64,000 nucleotides of DNA from Ceratothoa steindachneri (GCA_963969495.1 OZ018317.1:30710503-30774502), one strand, 5' to 3'; shown: positions 11,280 to 22,690, counted from the stretch's first letter. Translations and numbers: made by a program. The notes: generated by a model from the sequence alone, not told the origin.

Positions 11280-12141
11280 ATTCACCACTCCCCCCTATGG
11301 GAAGGAGTTTGCCAAGTCAACAGGGCTTCCCTGTTGTTCAGAAGAGAACAACTTTAGAACAGTCATTGTTCTTCGAGCCCGTTCGACAAGAAACGGTTCT
11401 CGTTCCCCTGATATCACGTCTGTGGTAATTTAATTCCCCACTTTTAACGTTCTTCAAGAGAACGCTTGGTTACCACAATAACCTCAATTGTTCATCCAGA
11501 ACATCTCCGGTATCCTGTCTTAAGGATCGCTCGTACTTCCGAGCTCCACTTTGCTCTCACTCCTCGAAGTCAGTCCTCCCCCCTCCCGCCTCTTTAAGGA
11601 CACCCCCCCTAAAAACCCCTCCTCCTGGGAAAGAAATCGCCAGTCGGACCGAAGCCATTCCTTCGAATCGCCTTCCTCTGCACGATGACCTTATAAATAC
11701 GTAAGCTACGAATTGCATTTAACCATTTAACTTTGTGCCAACGTAACTCAATGCTTTAACACGGATTTAGCCACCCCTTTTCCTTCTTGTTTGTTTTGTC
11801 ATTTTAAATCCTTCCAAATCTTAATCCTCCGCTTAGTCAAATTTATCCCATGACCTTTTTTTTCATTTCATATGTATCTCCCATTTTAATCCCCGGTCAT
11901 GTAAATATTTTCCATGTGTTGTTTTGTTAGATTAATTAATAAAATTTTATTTTATTAATGCCTGCAATATCATTTATCCTTGGGCTCCGTTCCACTTCTT
12001 AATTATATTGAAGATAAATAAGCCCTCTTCAGGCCTATTTATTAACGTAGAGTCATTCTTGGCCATCTGATCAACCCCGCACTCGAATATAGAATAATCT
12101 CCACAAAGAATAGATATATAGTATATCGTCGGGAGCCTTTT
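11280..12141. other. C/T-rich then AT-rich stretch; right end is the 3' UTR of the Penelope-like element
   Basis: No reading frame of interest. At about 12020-12035 the minus strand reads GGCCTGAAGAGGGCTTATTT. The same CCTGAAGAGGGCT motif occurs downstream of the second Penelope GIY-YIG fragment (about 33375), supporting a shared 3' UTR. Confidence 0.5.
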
Positions 12142-12558
12142 CTACGACATGGAGATACATGCTAATATATTTCTCGCAATATAATTACTGAATTTTATAA
12201 TTGGTTTGGTACTGTTATAGTTAATGATATGGTTAAGATTGTACATATGTAGAAAAAGCACAGATTGTTCACTGTGATTACGTACATCGGCTTGATGTTG
12301 CTTAACTCGGACATCTAGTTCTTTCCAGGTTTGTCCATAATAATATTTTTGAAAGTTGTTGCAGCCTATCGAATAAACAATGCCAGTTCGGGGGATGAAT
12401 TTTTGACAAGGATGCGATAAATTGTAGTCTCGTACTTAAAAATAACATTTATGTTCAGAGGCCTAAGTAAACGATGTAATTTAATGAGAATATGTTTATA
12501 GGGTAAAACTGATAAGTTTTTGGCCTGAAACTAAGGGATATTAACATTAGTTTGATAA
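12142..12558 (-). pseudogene. Penelope-like element P1: linker and GIY-YIG endonuclease
   Basis: Penelope-like elements join a telomerase-related RT to a C-terminal GIY-YIG nuclease that nicks target DNA. Here the minus strand encodes a basic linker (about 12550-12410), then GIVYSIGCNNFQKYYYGQTW with KELDVRVKQH. This retains the G-I-x-Y-x-I core, the YxGQT element, the catalytic-type Arg and the following His, all within about 12270-12385. The frame ends at a TAG at 12142-12144. A frameshift lies just before the GIY motif and a TAG sits in the linker near 12530. It is the continuation of the RT thumb at 14860-15148, from which it is separated by a DNA-transposon insertion. Confidence 0.8.
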
Positions 12559-14856
12559 CACTGGGTAACACAATTTTTGTTGAGTTAGGTCTGACAGCTG
12601 TTTTTAACTAATTTTTCGGTGCTGAATCCAAATCTGATTTCTGTTTTTCTCTATCACGTCAAGTTTTTGAACTTTTTCAAATAGTGACATACAATTAAAT
12701 ATTAAAGAAACAGGCATGATTGCAATGTTTATTTAACAATATTATGTTTTAACAAAGGATATGGCTACTGTAATTATATAATTATAATTGTGTCCAAGTA
12801 GTTAAGGTAGAAATTTACGTTTATAGCTCTTTCTGGGGTGTTCAACTTGAGGACTATCGTGTTTGATGCTCCAACAATAGTCAGCCATCATATGTACATC
12901 CCATCTACCCTGATAACGTTCTTCCATAACCTTCAAATCTTGGTGAAATCGTTCACCTTGCTCGTCGCTAACAGCACCAAGATCATCCGAAAAGCTGGCA
13001 AGATGGCAATGCAGAAAATGTAGTTCAATACTCATGTTGCAACCAAGCGACCTGTAGCTCTCCAATAGATTCTGAACAATTTCTGTGTAATTATTTGCAC
13101 GTGTATTTACAAGAAAGTTCTTGACGATGTCTTTGAATGATAACCAAGCATTCTTCTCAAGGTTTGACATAGTCCCGGTGAACTGTTCATCTTTGATGAG
13201 CTGTCGAATTTGTGGACCATCAAACACACCGGCCTTGATTTTTTCAATTGACATACCAGGAAATGTCAAGATGATAAACTTAAAACAGTCGCCATCTGTT
13301 GGCAATGCCTTTACAAACTGCTTCATGAGACCTAGTTTTATGTGCAGAGGTGGGAATATTATATTCTTCCTGTCAACAAGTGGCTCATTTAGAATGTTGG
13401 GATCTCCAGGTTTAATATCACATCTTGGAGGCCAATTCGTCTCAACCCAATGCTTCCCTCGAGCTCTGCTATCCCACATATAGATAAAGCAGGGATACTT
13501 TGTGTACCCACGTTGCTGACCAAGAAGGAAGCACACCATTTTAAGGTCAATACAGATGATCCAATTGTGTTTGTCATATTGCAATAACTCTATGACCCTC
13601 TTTATATCTCCATGTTATTCACGAAGACAGACAGAATGCCCAATAGGGACTGCACCAAATAAATTGCCATTGTGTAGAAGGACATACTTCAAGCTCTGTT
13701 TTGAGCTGTCAATAAACATTCGCCATTTATTTGGATTGTAGATTGAAAGCACTAATTCCTTCAGTAAACTAGGAATGTTATGGCAATACACAAAGCCGCT
13801 GTCACTTCGAAAGTACTGCAGAAATGTACTTTCTCTGGTTCGAAAGTATGATACTTTCGCTCCTTGTCTAAGTAAGTTTTTCTCATTCAGTCTTGATGCT
13901 AGGATTTCTGAATCTTTTTTAATAGGCCCAAATCACGTGCCAAATCATTCAACTCGTGATGATCAAATCCTCTACGAACTGAATCCTCGTGAATTTCGAA
14001 ATCTGCATCATTGCTCTCACTGCGTTTGTCAACATCACTCAGATCTTCTAGAGGAGGTAGTTGTTCGAAAACTGGCACTGGAATTTCAGCTGAATGAGGC
14101 ATTGGCCTTATAGCTGACGGTAGATTAGGATATTCTATTTTACTTTTATTTTTCGTATTAAATCCTGATGTTTACACTAAATAAAAGTAACAGTCTGTGC
14201 AATGCTCCTTTTGCTCTCGCCAAACCATGGGGCTACCAAATGGCAACCTTTCACGTGTTCCTTTGGTCCACATCTGTAAACTTTCGACACACTGGTTGCA
14301 CACTTTATGGGGGGCCCATGGCTTGTCTTGATCACCGAATTTTACTTCAAAATATGCTAAATATGCTTGTTTGACAAATGCACTGATGTTTGCCCTCTGA
14401 CTTGGAATGGTGAAACTGCCACAAATGTAGCAGAAGGAGTCAGGGTTTTTTAGGCATTTACGACGAAAAGTTGCAGGAGCAGACATGATCTGAAACAAAG
14501 GAAATATATACCTATTTAAATAAAACTCTAAATTGGAATAGTTACCAGCTTTGAAAGCTAAAAAAACAGCATATAACAAAATAGAACGTACAACACACAC
14601 CTCTCACCGCACTGCCTCAATGGTGACTGCATAAACAAGTTGCCACGTAGCTATAGATGAATTCAATCGTAATCAGCAGGCAAATCTTATTACAGCTAAG
14701 CAGTGGAATTTTACTTTTCTGGGGATAAGCTGTGGAGAAAAAATTAGACGTGCCTAAAAAAAGCTGACTACAAATTTGGAATCAGCATGCTAATTTTAGT
14801 CTAAATCAGAACAAAAATCTAACTCCACATAATTTTTTTCAAATTGTTACCCGGTG
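12559..14856 (-). mobile_element. CACNGGG-family DNA transposon, copy A (2,298 bp)
   Basis: Terminal inverted repeats are CACTGGGTAACA (12559-12570) and, on the other strand, CACCGGGTAACA (14845-14856), 11 of 12 identical. TAA flanks both sides directly (12556-12558 and 14857-14859), giving a 3-bp target duplication. Penelope coding sequence resumes immediately outside each end, so the insertion boundaries are confirmed independently. One gene lies inside on the minus strand. TIRs starting CACN plus a 3-bp duplication suggest the CMC group (CACTA/Mirage/Chapaev) or a relative; TWA duplications also occur in PIF/Harbinger. Superfamily assignment is inference. Confidence 0.85.
12802..14486 (-). 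pseudogene. CACNGGG-family transposase-like protein, copy A
   Basis: The start ATG (14484-14486) lies three bases after a TTTGTTTCAG splice acceptor (AG at 14490-14491). A GTGAGA donor on the minus strand at 14607 implies a 5' UTR intron of about 118 bp. The N-terminus carries a double zinc site: FCYICG, then APHKVCNQC, a PMVWRE block and a DCYF block. The central part has CIDLKMVCFLLGQQRGYTK, a C-x-MWDSRARGKHW block and FPPLHIKLGLMKQFVKAL. The end has LGAVSDEQGERFHQDL and MEERYQGRW..HMMADYCW, then a basic tail. Stops at about 14180 (after CYFYLV) and about 13615 and a frameshift near 13910 disable it. I do not recognise a named Pfam transposase. The invariant Asp, His and Glu residues shared with copy B are candidate catalytic positions. 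Confidence 0.8.
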
Positions 14857-14859
14857 TAA

Positions 14860-15148
14860 TAGGAACGCTTGGCGGACTTATAACAATTGTCGAGAAAGTA
14901 CAAAGGGTAGCACAAATTTATCCCTATTTTATATATTCTATCGATTTCTTTGTCTAGGTATTCTGGTGAAACAATTCTAAGGGCACGCAAAAACATAGAG
15001 GAGAAAACACTTTGTTTGATGTTATTATGGTGGTTAGAATAAAAGTGTATAAAAGAGTCGATGGCTGTGGGTTTTCTATATATTTCATATTTGAAACAAT
15101 GGTTTGTCCGATGAATTAGAATATCTAGGAAAAGGAGTGTGCGATCTT
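14860..15148 (-). pseudogene. Penelope-like element P1: RT thumb region
   Basis: Minus-strand frame reads LLFLDILIHR, then FKYEIYRKPTAIDSFIHFYS, NIKQSVFSSMFLRALRIVSP and a YPLYFLDNCYKSAKRSYY block. This is the standard order after the YVDD palm in Penelope-like RTs. It is cut at 14857 by the CACNGGG-A insertion and resumes at 12558. At 15148 it meets an inverted palm segment. Confidence 0.8.
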
Positions 15149-15345
15149 TTTCAACTCGCTACCTATACATGGAATTCTTCGAATCTAGGATGCTTCCCCG
15201 AATTAATGAAACCCCTATAGCTTGGAGGCGATATGTTGATGATATCCTTTGCCTTTGGCCTAATAATTTAAATATTAATACATTTCTTATTAAAATTAAC
15301 ACCTTATTGCCCTCAAATAAATTTACTTTAGAAGTTGTCAGTTAT
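15149..15345 (+). pseudogene. Penelope-like element P1: inverted RT palm (YVDD) segment
   Basis: Plus-strand frame encodes YLYMEFFESRMLPRI, AWRRYVDDILCLWP and a SNKFTLEV end. This is the Penelope RT palm with its YVDD catalytic box. The last residues of this segment are those that should directly precede the first residues of the thumb at 15148 on the other strand. So the segment is the immediate 5' neighbour in the element, turned around in place. The downstream ORF continuation after about 15345 is not element-derived. Confidence 0.75.
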
Positions 15346-15483
15346 TATGAACTCCATATGTATATAATTTTTTATCATTTATAATATTCTCTGATTAATA
15401 TGAAGATGAAATAATACGCATTATACTATCAATATTTTAATATGTCTACAAAATAACTCGTCACATTCTCTTGTCCTTGTGGG

Positions 15484-16250
15484 AAAGAGAATTCTTTCAT
15501 CCTTGTCTCTTCAATCTTGGTTTCATTATATCAGTGAGTTAGTTTTAATACCATCAGAGAAAGCGAAATAACAGGGGTTTGTGACAAATATAGCGATGCT
15601 CACTACTCTCTCGCCATCATTAAACCATGTTAGAATTTAATATGGAGAAAAACTTGTCCTCTATGTACTGTGACGATCGGATAGGCCTCCTACAAAGAAA
15701 AACTGCTCCATAAGCTCATTTTTTAACTTTTCACCAATGATTTAATCTTCAAATTCATAAACTAGAGATTTTTAAGTACTTCTTTTCCGTTTTTGTAATT
15801 GTAAGGTGGTTGGACTGACCCACTATACAGAGATTCAATCCGATTAATTAGATCTTCTTGAATTAGTCGACGAAGATGATCGATGAAATCAACCGTAGGT
15901 GAATAGTCTGGGCTAAATTTGTAATCCAATCCACACACATCTTCTGTTGCAAAATAGTTACAAAGTCTTGGTATGACACGGTGTGGATGGAGGATCTCTT
16001 ATGACGTGTAATACACAGAGTGGTTTAGCGGCAAATGAGTTAAAAAAACAAGTGTGGAGGCAGGATGAAATACTAAAGAGTTAAGTGGCAACTCCGCTGA
16101 TATTCTAATAAGAGACAATACATGAATATTCAAGCAGCGTCCAAGACACCTTAACCATTGCTCGAAAAAAGGTCACTGGCGTACGGGAGGGGGAGCTGGG
16201 AACATTTTTACGACAACCCAGTAAGGGGTGTGGATGCCTGGTCTATTAGA
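15484..16250 (-). other. 3' UTR of LINE copy 3, with a coding-like block
   Basis: This block is shared with copy 2 at about 7290-8035. Within it, about 15950-15770 on the minus strand, an uninterrupted frame encodes GLDYKFSPDYSPTVDFIDH and then LRRLIQEDLINRIESLYSG. The matching block in copy 2 keeps the same reading once a 2-base indel is allowed for. It does not resemble ORF2. It may be an extra small ORF of the element or a captured exon. Confidence 0.55.
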
Positions 16251-19200
16251 AAATGCCATGTGTGTGTATGCTCGTGTATTTGTGCACAAGGCAGTGTTCA
16301 CGAACCCGTCCCGAGTACAAGGAACAAGCGATAGTGACCCGGCTCGTCCCGGTAACAGGACAGGTAACGTGCGCAAAGATCGCCCAGACTGGGACATTCA
16401 ACAGCCGCACAGTCTGGGGGACAAAGCAGTCTTCACAATATGGCGTAGGCAATCGCACCATCAAATGCCCGTGCGTCCCACGAGGGTGCCCAATAGGGTG
16501 ATGGCAGAAAGCAACCTGGAGCTATCGCGGCATTGTGGGGTAGACCATAGGAACAGTCGCGGCGCACTGGCACGCAACCTTAAGTTCCCCTCGGCCGTCT
16601 CGCATCTTCTTTGCCAAGCAGTCCGGAGAGCTGCCCGTTATCCTTCTATGTAATCGGTGTTAGGAAGAGTGAAACGCTGGTCTGGTCACCCAGTCCTAGC
16701 AGACTCTTTAGCGCCCTCATCGGCGCGCTCATTCTCCGCAATTCCTAAATGTCCAGGAACCATGCAGAATATAATCGTGACATCCACCCGGCTCGCCAAA
16801 ACCGTGGCGTCACGGATTTCGCGAACCAAGGTATGTGGAGATTCCAATCCCTCGAGAGCACTCAGGTTGCTTTGTGAGTTGCTATAAATCACAATCCGGT
16901 CTCCGAACCAGGAACGTCGCGTTATCTCCTGTAGCGAGCAGTGTATTGCAACCAGCTCAGTCGTGAATACAGCCGGAGCGCATGCCAGAACCACGCTGAC
17001 TCCAAATAGAGGGGATACGGCGTGAAAACCGAACACTTCTTGGGACTTGGAGCCGTCAGTATGCACTAGCACGGTTCCAGTGTGATACGAAGTTTGCTCC
17101 AAAAGGCCGAACGCAATACTCCCGGTGCTGTAAAAACCTTTAGAGCAGAGGTGCGGTGACAAATAGTCAAATATGATACTCTCCAGGGTGGCGTCCTGAG
17201 CATAACCAGGGGCGTTACCGGCCCGAGAGGTATACCTAGCTCTCAAAGGAGTTTTCTGACCCTAAACCCAAAGGGCTTAGGGTATGACTGGCGTCTCTCG
17301 GCGGCATAGGCACCATCGAAATCAGCTGCGGATGCAGTGAGAGCTGTTGGCGACTGAGGGAGGCGCCGGGCTGGCGCGTACAGGCGAATGATGCACTGTA
17401 CACGGGGTAGAGCAAATGGCATCTCCCCAGCATCGACTAGTAGGCTCTCAATGGGGGAAGTGCGGAAGGCACCGGTCGCAAGGCGAAGGCCGGTGTGGTG
17501 GATCGAGTCCACATTCCGCAATACACGCTTGGCTGCGGATTCATAAAACTTGCATCCGTAGTCGAGCTTCGAACAAATAAAGGATCGATAAAAAAGTAAG
17601 GCAGTAGCCCTATCAGCGCCTAAAGCGCTGAACGTCACGAAACGGAGAATATCCATGGCGCGGGTACAAGAAACCCTAAGGCTGCGAATATGAGCCTCCC
17701 AGGTGAGGCGTCGGTCAAATACAAGACCAAGGAAACGGTGCGATTCAACCACTTCCAGGCGTACCCTATTAAAAACAAGTCTTGGTCTGGATGGAGCTGT
17801 GGATGGCGGCAAAAGTGCGCCACCTTACTCTTGGCCAAGGAAAACCGAAACCTGTGCGCTTCGGCATAGCGAGAGAAGCGGTTCAATGCCTGTTGGAGTC
17901 GACGCTCTAGAGTTGGCATCTGGGCCGTGCAAAAAGAGATTGAAAGGTCGTCCGCGTAGAGTGCAGTCAGAACATCTTCCGGCAGCACCGATGTGATGCC
18001 GTTGATGCTCAGGGCAAAGAGTGTGACACTGAGGACACTTCCCGGCGGGAAACCCTTATCCTGCTCTATTAGGCCGTAGAGGGCTCACCCCAACCGTACG
18101 CGGAATCAACAATCTCTCAAAAATTCGGATATAAAGATTGGGAAGCGTGCTCTCCCTCCCATCTCGTGTAGAGTCTCCATGATACCGTATCGCAATGCGG
18201 TATTATAGGCCTTTTCCAGATCGAAAAACACCGTGGCGTAGTGCTGTCTACGAAGGAATGCCTTGCAGACGGCATTTTTCAGTCGGAGAAGAGCATCCAA
18301 CGTGGAGTGGAACTTGCGGAAGCCGCACTGTGCATAAGACATATGGCCTCCGCTGTCCAGGAAATAGGCTAATCTAACATTTACCAATTTCTCCATCAAC
18401 TTGCATACGCAGGAGGTTAGAGAGATTGTGCGGAAACCGGTCGAGGTAGACTTATCTCTCCTCAGTTTGCGAAAAGTGAGCACAGTAGCGCTTTGCTAAG
18501 AATATGGGAGTATACCCTCTACCCATATCCTGTTAAACATTTCTAACAGAAAGTCAATGCCTTACTCACCTAGGTGTCGAAGCATGACATAAGGTACATC
18601 GTCTAGACCAGGGGTGCTGTTCGTGCACGAAGCGAGAGCGGAACGCAACTCATTCTGAGTAACCTGTCGTTGAAGGGTTCTCCGCCTGTGGAGGTAAAGT
18701 CCAGCCGGCGGCCTTCCGCGACATTAAGACGCGCATTGAGTGCCGGAGGAGCAGCATCCCGGCTAGAAAATGCGGAGAAAGCGATCGCGAAAGATTTTTC
18801 CGGTCCCCTTCTCCTGAAGCCCGGGAGAGGGAAGGGGGTCCTGCGGGAACTTGCCTTGAATTCTTTTGACTCGCTTCCATACATCTGCTAGAGGGGTCTT
18901 CCCGTTAAGTGAAGACATGTATGCCCGCCAAGAATAGCGGCCGGCGGTCTTGAACTATACTGGAACCTATCCCTAGCTCGACGAATTTCACCGACACTGA
19001 AGTTGATCGAGCGGTGCTTTTAGCGCATGTAGTCATAACGATTCTGTTTGAGGGCCGTCTCAAACTCGGCTGACCACCATGGGAGCGTTCGGCGTGCAAA
19101 ATGGACAGACCTTCTAGAAATAGTATTTAGGCCCACGGCGATGAGGGTCCAGAGAAGAACTTAACGGCCTCATCTACCGACCTAAACTCCTCGAGTGAGA

Positions 19201-19855
19201 CAAAGAAATCAGTCATTTCCTGAAATGCGGACCACCGCGTCCGCGCCAAACACCACCGGGGTTTGCTCTCGGGCGGTAGCGGCCCAGAAAATGATATTTG
19301 AATGGGAAAGTGATCACTACCATGGAAGTCATAGGCCACTTTCCACCCAAAATCAGGCTGTGCATCCGGAAAGCACAAAGGTAAATCGAGGCAGGAAAAT
19401 GAAGCGGTTTTCGGGCAGTGATGCTTAAACTCATCCACATTTAGGACACACATCACCAGCTCATCGATCAGGTATGCAAGGAATTGACCCGTGGGATTAA
19501 TCGAGTAGGCTCCCCAGAGGAGGATGTCTACCTTTTAGAGCTTTCCAGCAAGAGAAAGGGCCTCAGTAACCGTGCTACGACGCGGCGGAAGTCATCCGCG
19601 TCGAAGTCAGCTGACGGTGGAATGTACGCGGAAATAACAGTACACCTCTTATCCGGGTGCAGCTGCACAGCTTGTGCCTGAAAGCACATATCTAACGTAA
19701 AGAGAAAAATGGAGACATTATGCCACATGTAAATCACACATCCTCGCACACGCGCGCAAGCTGGTCTCCTGCAAAAGATAGCTAACGGGAAACACGAGGA
19801 AACGAGCCTCCGCAGCTCAACTTAGTTGGCAATGAGTCCGTGGCAATTGCCTTGA
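16250..19855 (-). pseudogene. LINE ORF2: AP endonuclease, RT, RNase H, Cys/His tail (copy 3)
   Basis: ORF2 carries the enzymes for target-primed reverse transcription. The NCHGL start block is at about 19855. The endonuclease runs to about 19100 and includes a VISAYIPPSADFDADDF strand (about 19640) and the catalytic SDHFPI block (about 19310). RT follows: FRTISLTSCVCKLMEKLVN and QCGFRKFHSTLDALL (18430-18290), FFDLEKAY (about 18220), LYADDLSI (catalytic YADD at 17947-17958) and a SHRFLGLVFDRRLTWEAHI thumb with GAFRTSPIESLLVDAGE. RNase H has HTDGS (about 17055), TTELVAIHCSL, IYSNSQSNLSAL and PGHLGIAENERADE (about 16730). A YCEDC zinc-type tail ends near 16250. It is split over several frames by frameshifts and stops. 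The region 18490-19100 is the most decayed. Confidence 0.82.
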
Positions 19856-19869
19856 ATGAATATGCCCTC

Positions 19870-21755
19870 CAGTCCTAGCTCGGAGGATATGCGGGAGCAC
19901 TCTCCGAAGAAGAGACTTTCACGGGAATGGCCTTACCCTCTCCGGAGAAAAGCCTTCGGGAGCTGATTGCCAGACAATACGCTGAAGTCGCTGTCACCTT
20001 CAAGTACTTTTCGGGGGAATTTGGCTCGCTTGCGAGTCTTTTCCTCCCTCCGCCTCGAAACTTTAGGCAAGCGGGGCGGCTTCGGAGGCGGAGATCTTTC
20101 TTTTTGAGGATCCAACGTCTCGAGAAACTCAGCCTACCACTGAGTGTGGGCGAATGAGCCGAAGCTTCTTTAGTGCTGTCTTCCTTTCGGGGGCAGCTTT
20201 AGGAACCCAGAAGATGGCCTTACGACCAACTTCAGGGGTGTTTCCTCCTGTGAGTCTAACGACTCGGTGGAGGCGCACGGCCGTTTCGCCTTACGGTAAA
20301 CAGTTACACTGGAGGAAGGAAGGGAAACCCTGGTTTTAGCTGAAGCTTGGTGTGAACCATTTATGTCGCCAGTTCTAACAAGGGAGGTCCCGGGTGGGTA
20401 GTGCCCGCAGAAAGGTTCCGAATTGGCGCGGAAACGACGGTTCTCGTAGGCCTCGAGGGGCTAAGAGAAGAGGGTGTCTTTCTTAACATTGAGGCATAAG
20501 ACGTCCCAGACAGAGCCGGGCCCGCCAGGACCAAGTCTCGTTAAATGAGAGACGATCCTGGCCCTGAACGGTCAGGATTTTCTTCTCAAAGAGATACGCA
20601 CTACATTGCTTCAAAGAAGCGAGGTGCGGCTCTCCGCAATTGACACAATTGGCCACACACGATTTGGACTTATCGTGTGCGGTCTTGGAACAACTTACAC
20701 AGAGTTCGGGTAACCCCGACTTTGCGCGTCTACAAGAGCGATTGATATGGCCGAAGCGGTCAGGGAAGGAGCACCTCCACGGAAATAGCACGAATGTCTT
20801 CACGCGGTATCGATACCAACCAGCACGCACTGACTCAGGGAGCCCATCACAGTCGAACGTGACTAAGAGTGTAGGGGTGGGTCTCGAAGCCCCTCCCTAT
20901 TTTCTCATGACACGTTCCGTTCGCCCTTGACCGCTCCTATTCGGCCAGCTATAAGGCGATGTCATCTATGGAGTAGTCCACGAGTTCCCTCGCATAAACT
21001 ACTCCTTTCACGAAGTTCATGGTAGAGTGCAGCGTCACACTCACCGTCGTGCCATCAAGTGTCCGAAGGAAACTAATCATGGCCGTCTCGGAGGGACTCG
21101 ACGCATTCGCCAGAAAGCTACCATCCGATAAACGTGTCACATTTGGCTCTCTACCAATCACTCTAGCTAAAGCTCTCCTCTGATGGATCATGTTTCCCTT
21201 ATCCAACATGCTGCCATCAGTGGAGCAAATGTCGAGGAAGCGTTTAAAACCAGCGGGCTCCCCACCTGGGAGAGCACCGGAGCCGGACGCGCTGATCTTG
21301 GCTTGGTCACATATCGAAACGGCAGCGGCCACGTCCATCCCCATGGCTGCGGTGGAGGGAGAGGATCCCGATTCTTTTTTTCTTTTTGGGAGAGGAGGAA
21401 GGGGACTGAACTCGCTTCCTCTCTTGGCCGACAGGAGCCCCTAAGCCAGATTGACCAGCCTCAGCAAAGTCCTCTGAAATCGAGAAGTTCCTGGCTGTCA
21501 CAGGGGCACAAGCCGGGGAGGAGATCCCTCCTATCCTTGTGATGCCTCGGGGACCCGAGCCGTCTGGGGAGGAGTTTTCAAAGGGGCGGATATGGGTTAT
21601 GTGCTTGGCAGCGAGCCTGTGTTCGATCCCGTGGAAAATCCTACCGTCGCGGGCGAGGTCATCTCAGGAACCATGTCCTCCTCAGTAGAGGGGTCTCCAT
21701 GTCGCCATCCTATCCTAAGAAATCGCAGGTACCCTTCGAGGTATCTTGGGGGCAC
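19870..21755 (-). pseudogene. LINE ORF1 (Gag-like), copy 3
   Basis: The orthologue of copy 1 ORF1. The initiator position is GTG here (21753-21755) where copy 1 has ATG. Conserved blocks are an N-terminal serine/lysine-rich region (about 21500-21310), HSTMNFVKGVVYARELVDYS (about 21030), VRAGWYRYRVKTFV, then zinc knuckles CVSCSKTAHDKSKSC and CVNCGEPHLASLKQC (about 20720-20600), and KILTVQGQDRLSF. It falls in at least four frames. Its first knuckle also lacks the leading cysteines, as in copy 1, so that loss may be ancestral to this subfamily. Confidence 0.75.
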
Positions 21756-22690
21756 GTACTGTGGCCCCCTGTAAGCTCGCTTTGCACGCTAACCGATCTT
21801 TGGAGGGCACGGGCCGACGGGCTCTATCATCCGTCGATACCCTATTGGGGTTGGCCCTATCGAGCCGCTCCCGGTCAATTATGGCCCGCCTACCTGCTTT
21901 CTTGGCAGTCCCCTTTTAAAGCAAAGGGTAACTGCCGATGGAAAAGGTGACTCGCCCAAGGGCGACTCCAGAGAAGTGGGTTATGGGGACTCCCCTGAAC
22001 CCGTATGCAAAGGAGAGGAGTAAACCCCATCCCTGATCAAAGAGGTTTGGAGGGTGCCCTGTGAAAGCACAGTGGGGGGGGGGACCTCCATTTTTTCGGT
22101 GGAGCTGCCCGAGGCCGACTGCGACGATGGTCGAGGGAAAAGTAGAGAGAGCATTATTATTTTTTTTTAATTCATCATTGTGTATGCTGACCCTATTTGT
22201 AGCATGAGATGCAAACGCTCATCACTCCATGCAGTAGCCCGCTCTGCGAGGAGTGAACACAGGGCGGGCAGAACTGGCTGCTGCCATTTAAGGCCACTCC
22301 TCCCGGCTAGTGACCTGGCAGTCCATCAGCATGGCGGCTCCACCTTAGGCGAGGCTTAAAATGTATAGAGATTGAAAGGAGAAAAAAAGGGGATGTGTGG
22401 AAGGTGTGAGTGTGGATGAAGCAGGTTGTTAAAAACACCCCCCCCCCCAAACCGGAGCTCAGGAGTGATAGGGCGTTGTTCCGTCCCACCTCAGCCCCGA
22501 TCCTGGTTGATTGGGTCAGAGGAAGCTGGTCGGTGGCTGCTCTGTAAAATTAGAAGCCGATCAGAGAAAGTTGTGGGAGAGGTTGTATGGAAAGTGGGGA
22601 CGCAGGGTAAGAAGACACGGTATCAGAAAGAATGAAAAGAGGATAAGCTGGGGCTGGACGGGGCGCTGAGTCCCGTCAGCAAATCCTTTC

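Larger units (their letters stand above)
15484..22690 (-). mobile_element. I-clade LINE, copy 3: nearly full length (about 7.2 kb)
   Basis: In minus-strand order it holds a 5' UTR (about 22690-21760, with poly-C and the same blocks as copy 1), ORF1, ORF2 with endonuclease, RT, RNase H and a cysteine-rich tail, and a long 3' UTR that aligns with copy 2 to about 15484. The RNase H domain after RT places it in the I group. Multiple stops and frameshifts show it is an old, inactive copy. The inverted Penelope palm lies about 140 bp beyond its 3' end. Confidence 0.8.

Noticed and set aside
12838..13577. Plus-strand frames antisense to the CACNGGG-A gene
   Set aside because: The minus-strand frame has a full-length homologue at 38.2-39.8 kb. 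The plus-strand ones are shadows.
12559..14856. PIF/Harbinger assignment of the CACNGGG family from its TAA/TTA duplication
   Set aside because: No Harbinger-type DDE motifs and no Myb-like partner gene, and the ends start CAC. It is kept only as an alternative.
15139..15384. YVDD reverse transcriptase as a host telomerase or retron-like gene
   Set aside because: Flanking residues are of Penelope type and the segment joins exactly to the Penelope thumb on the other strand.
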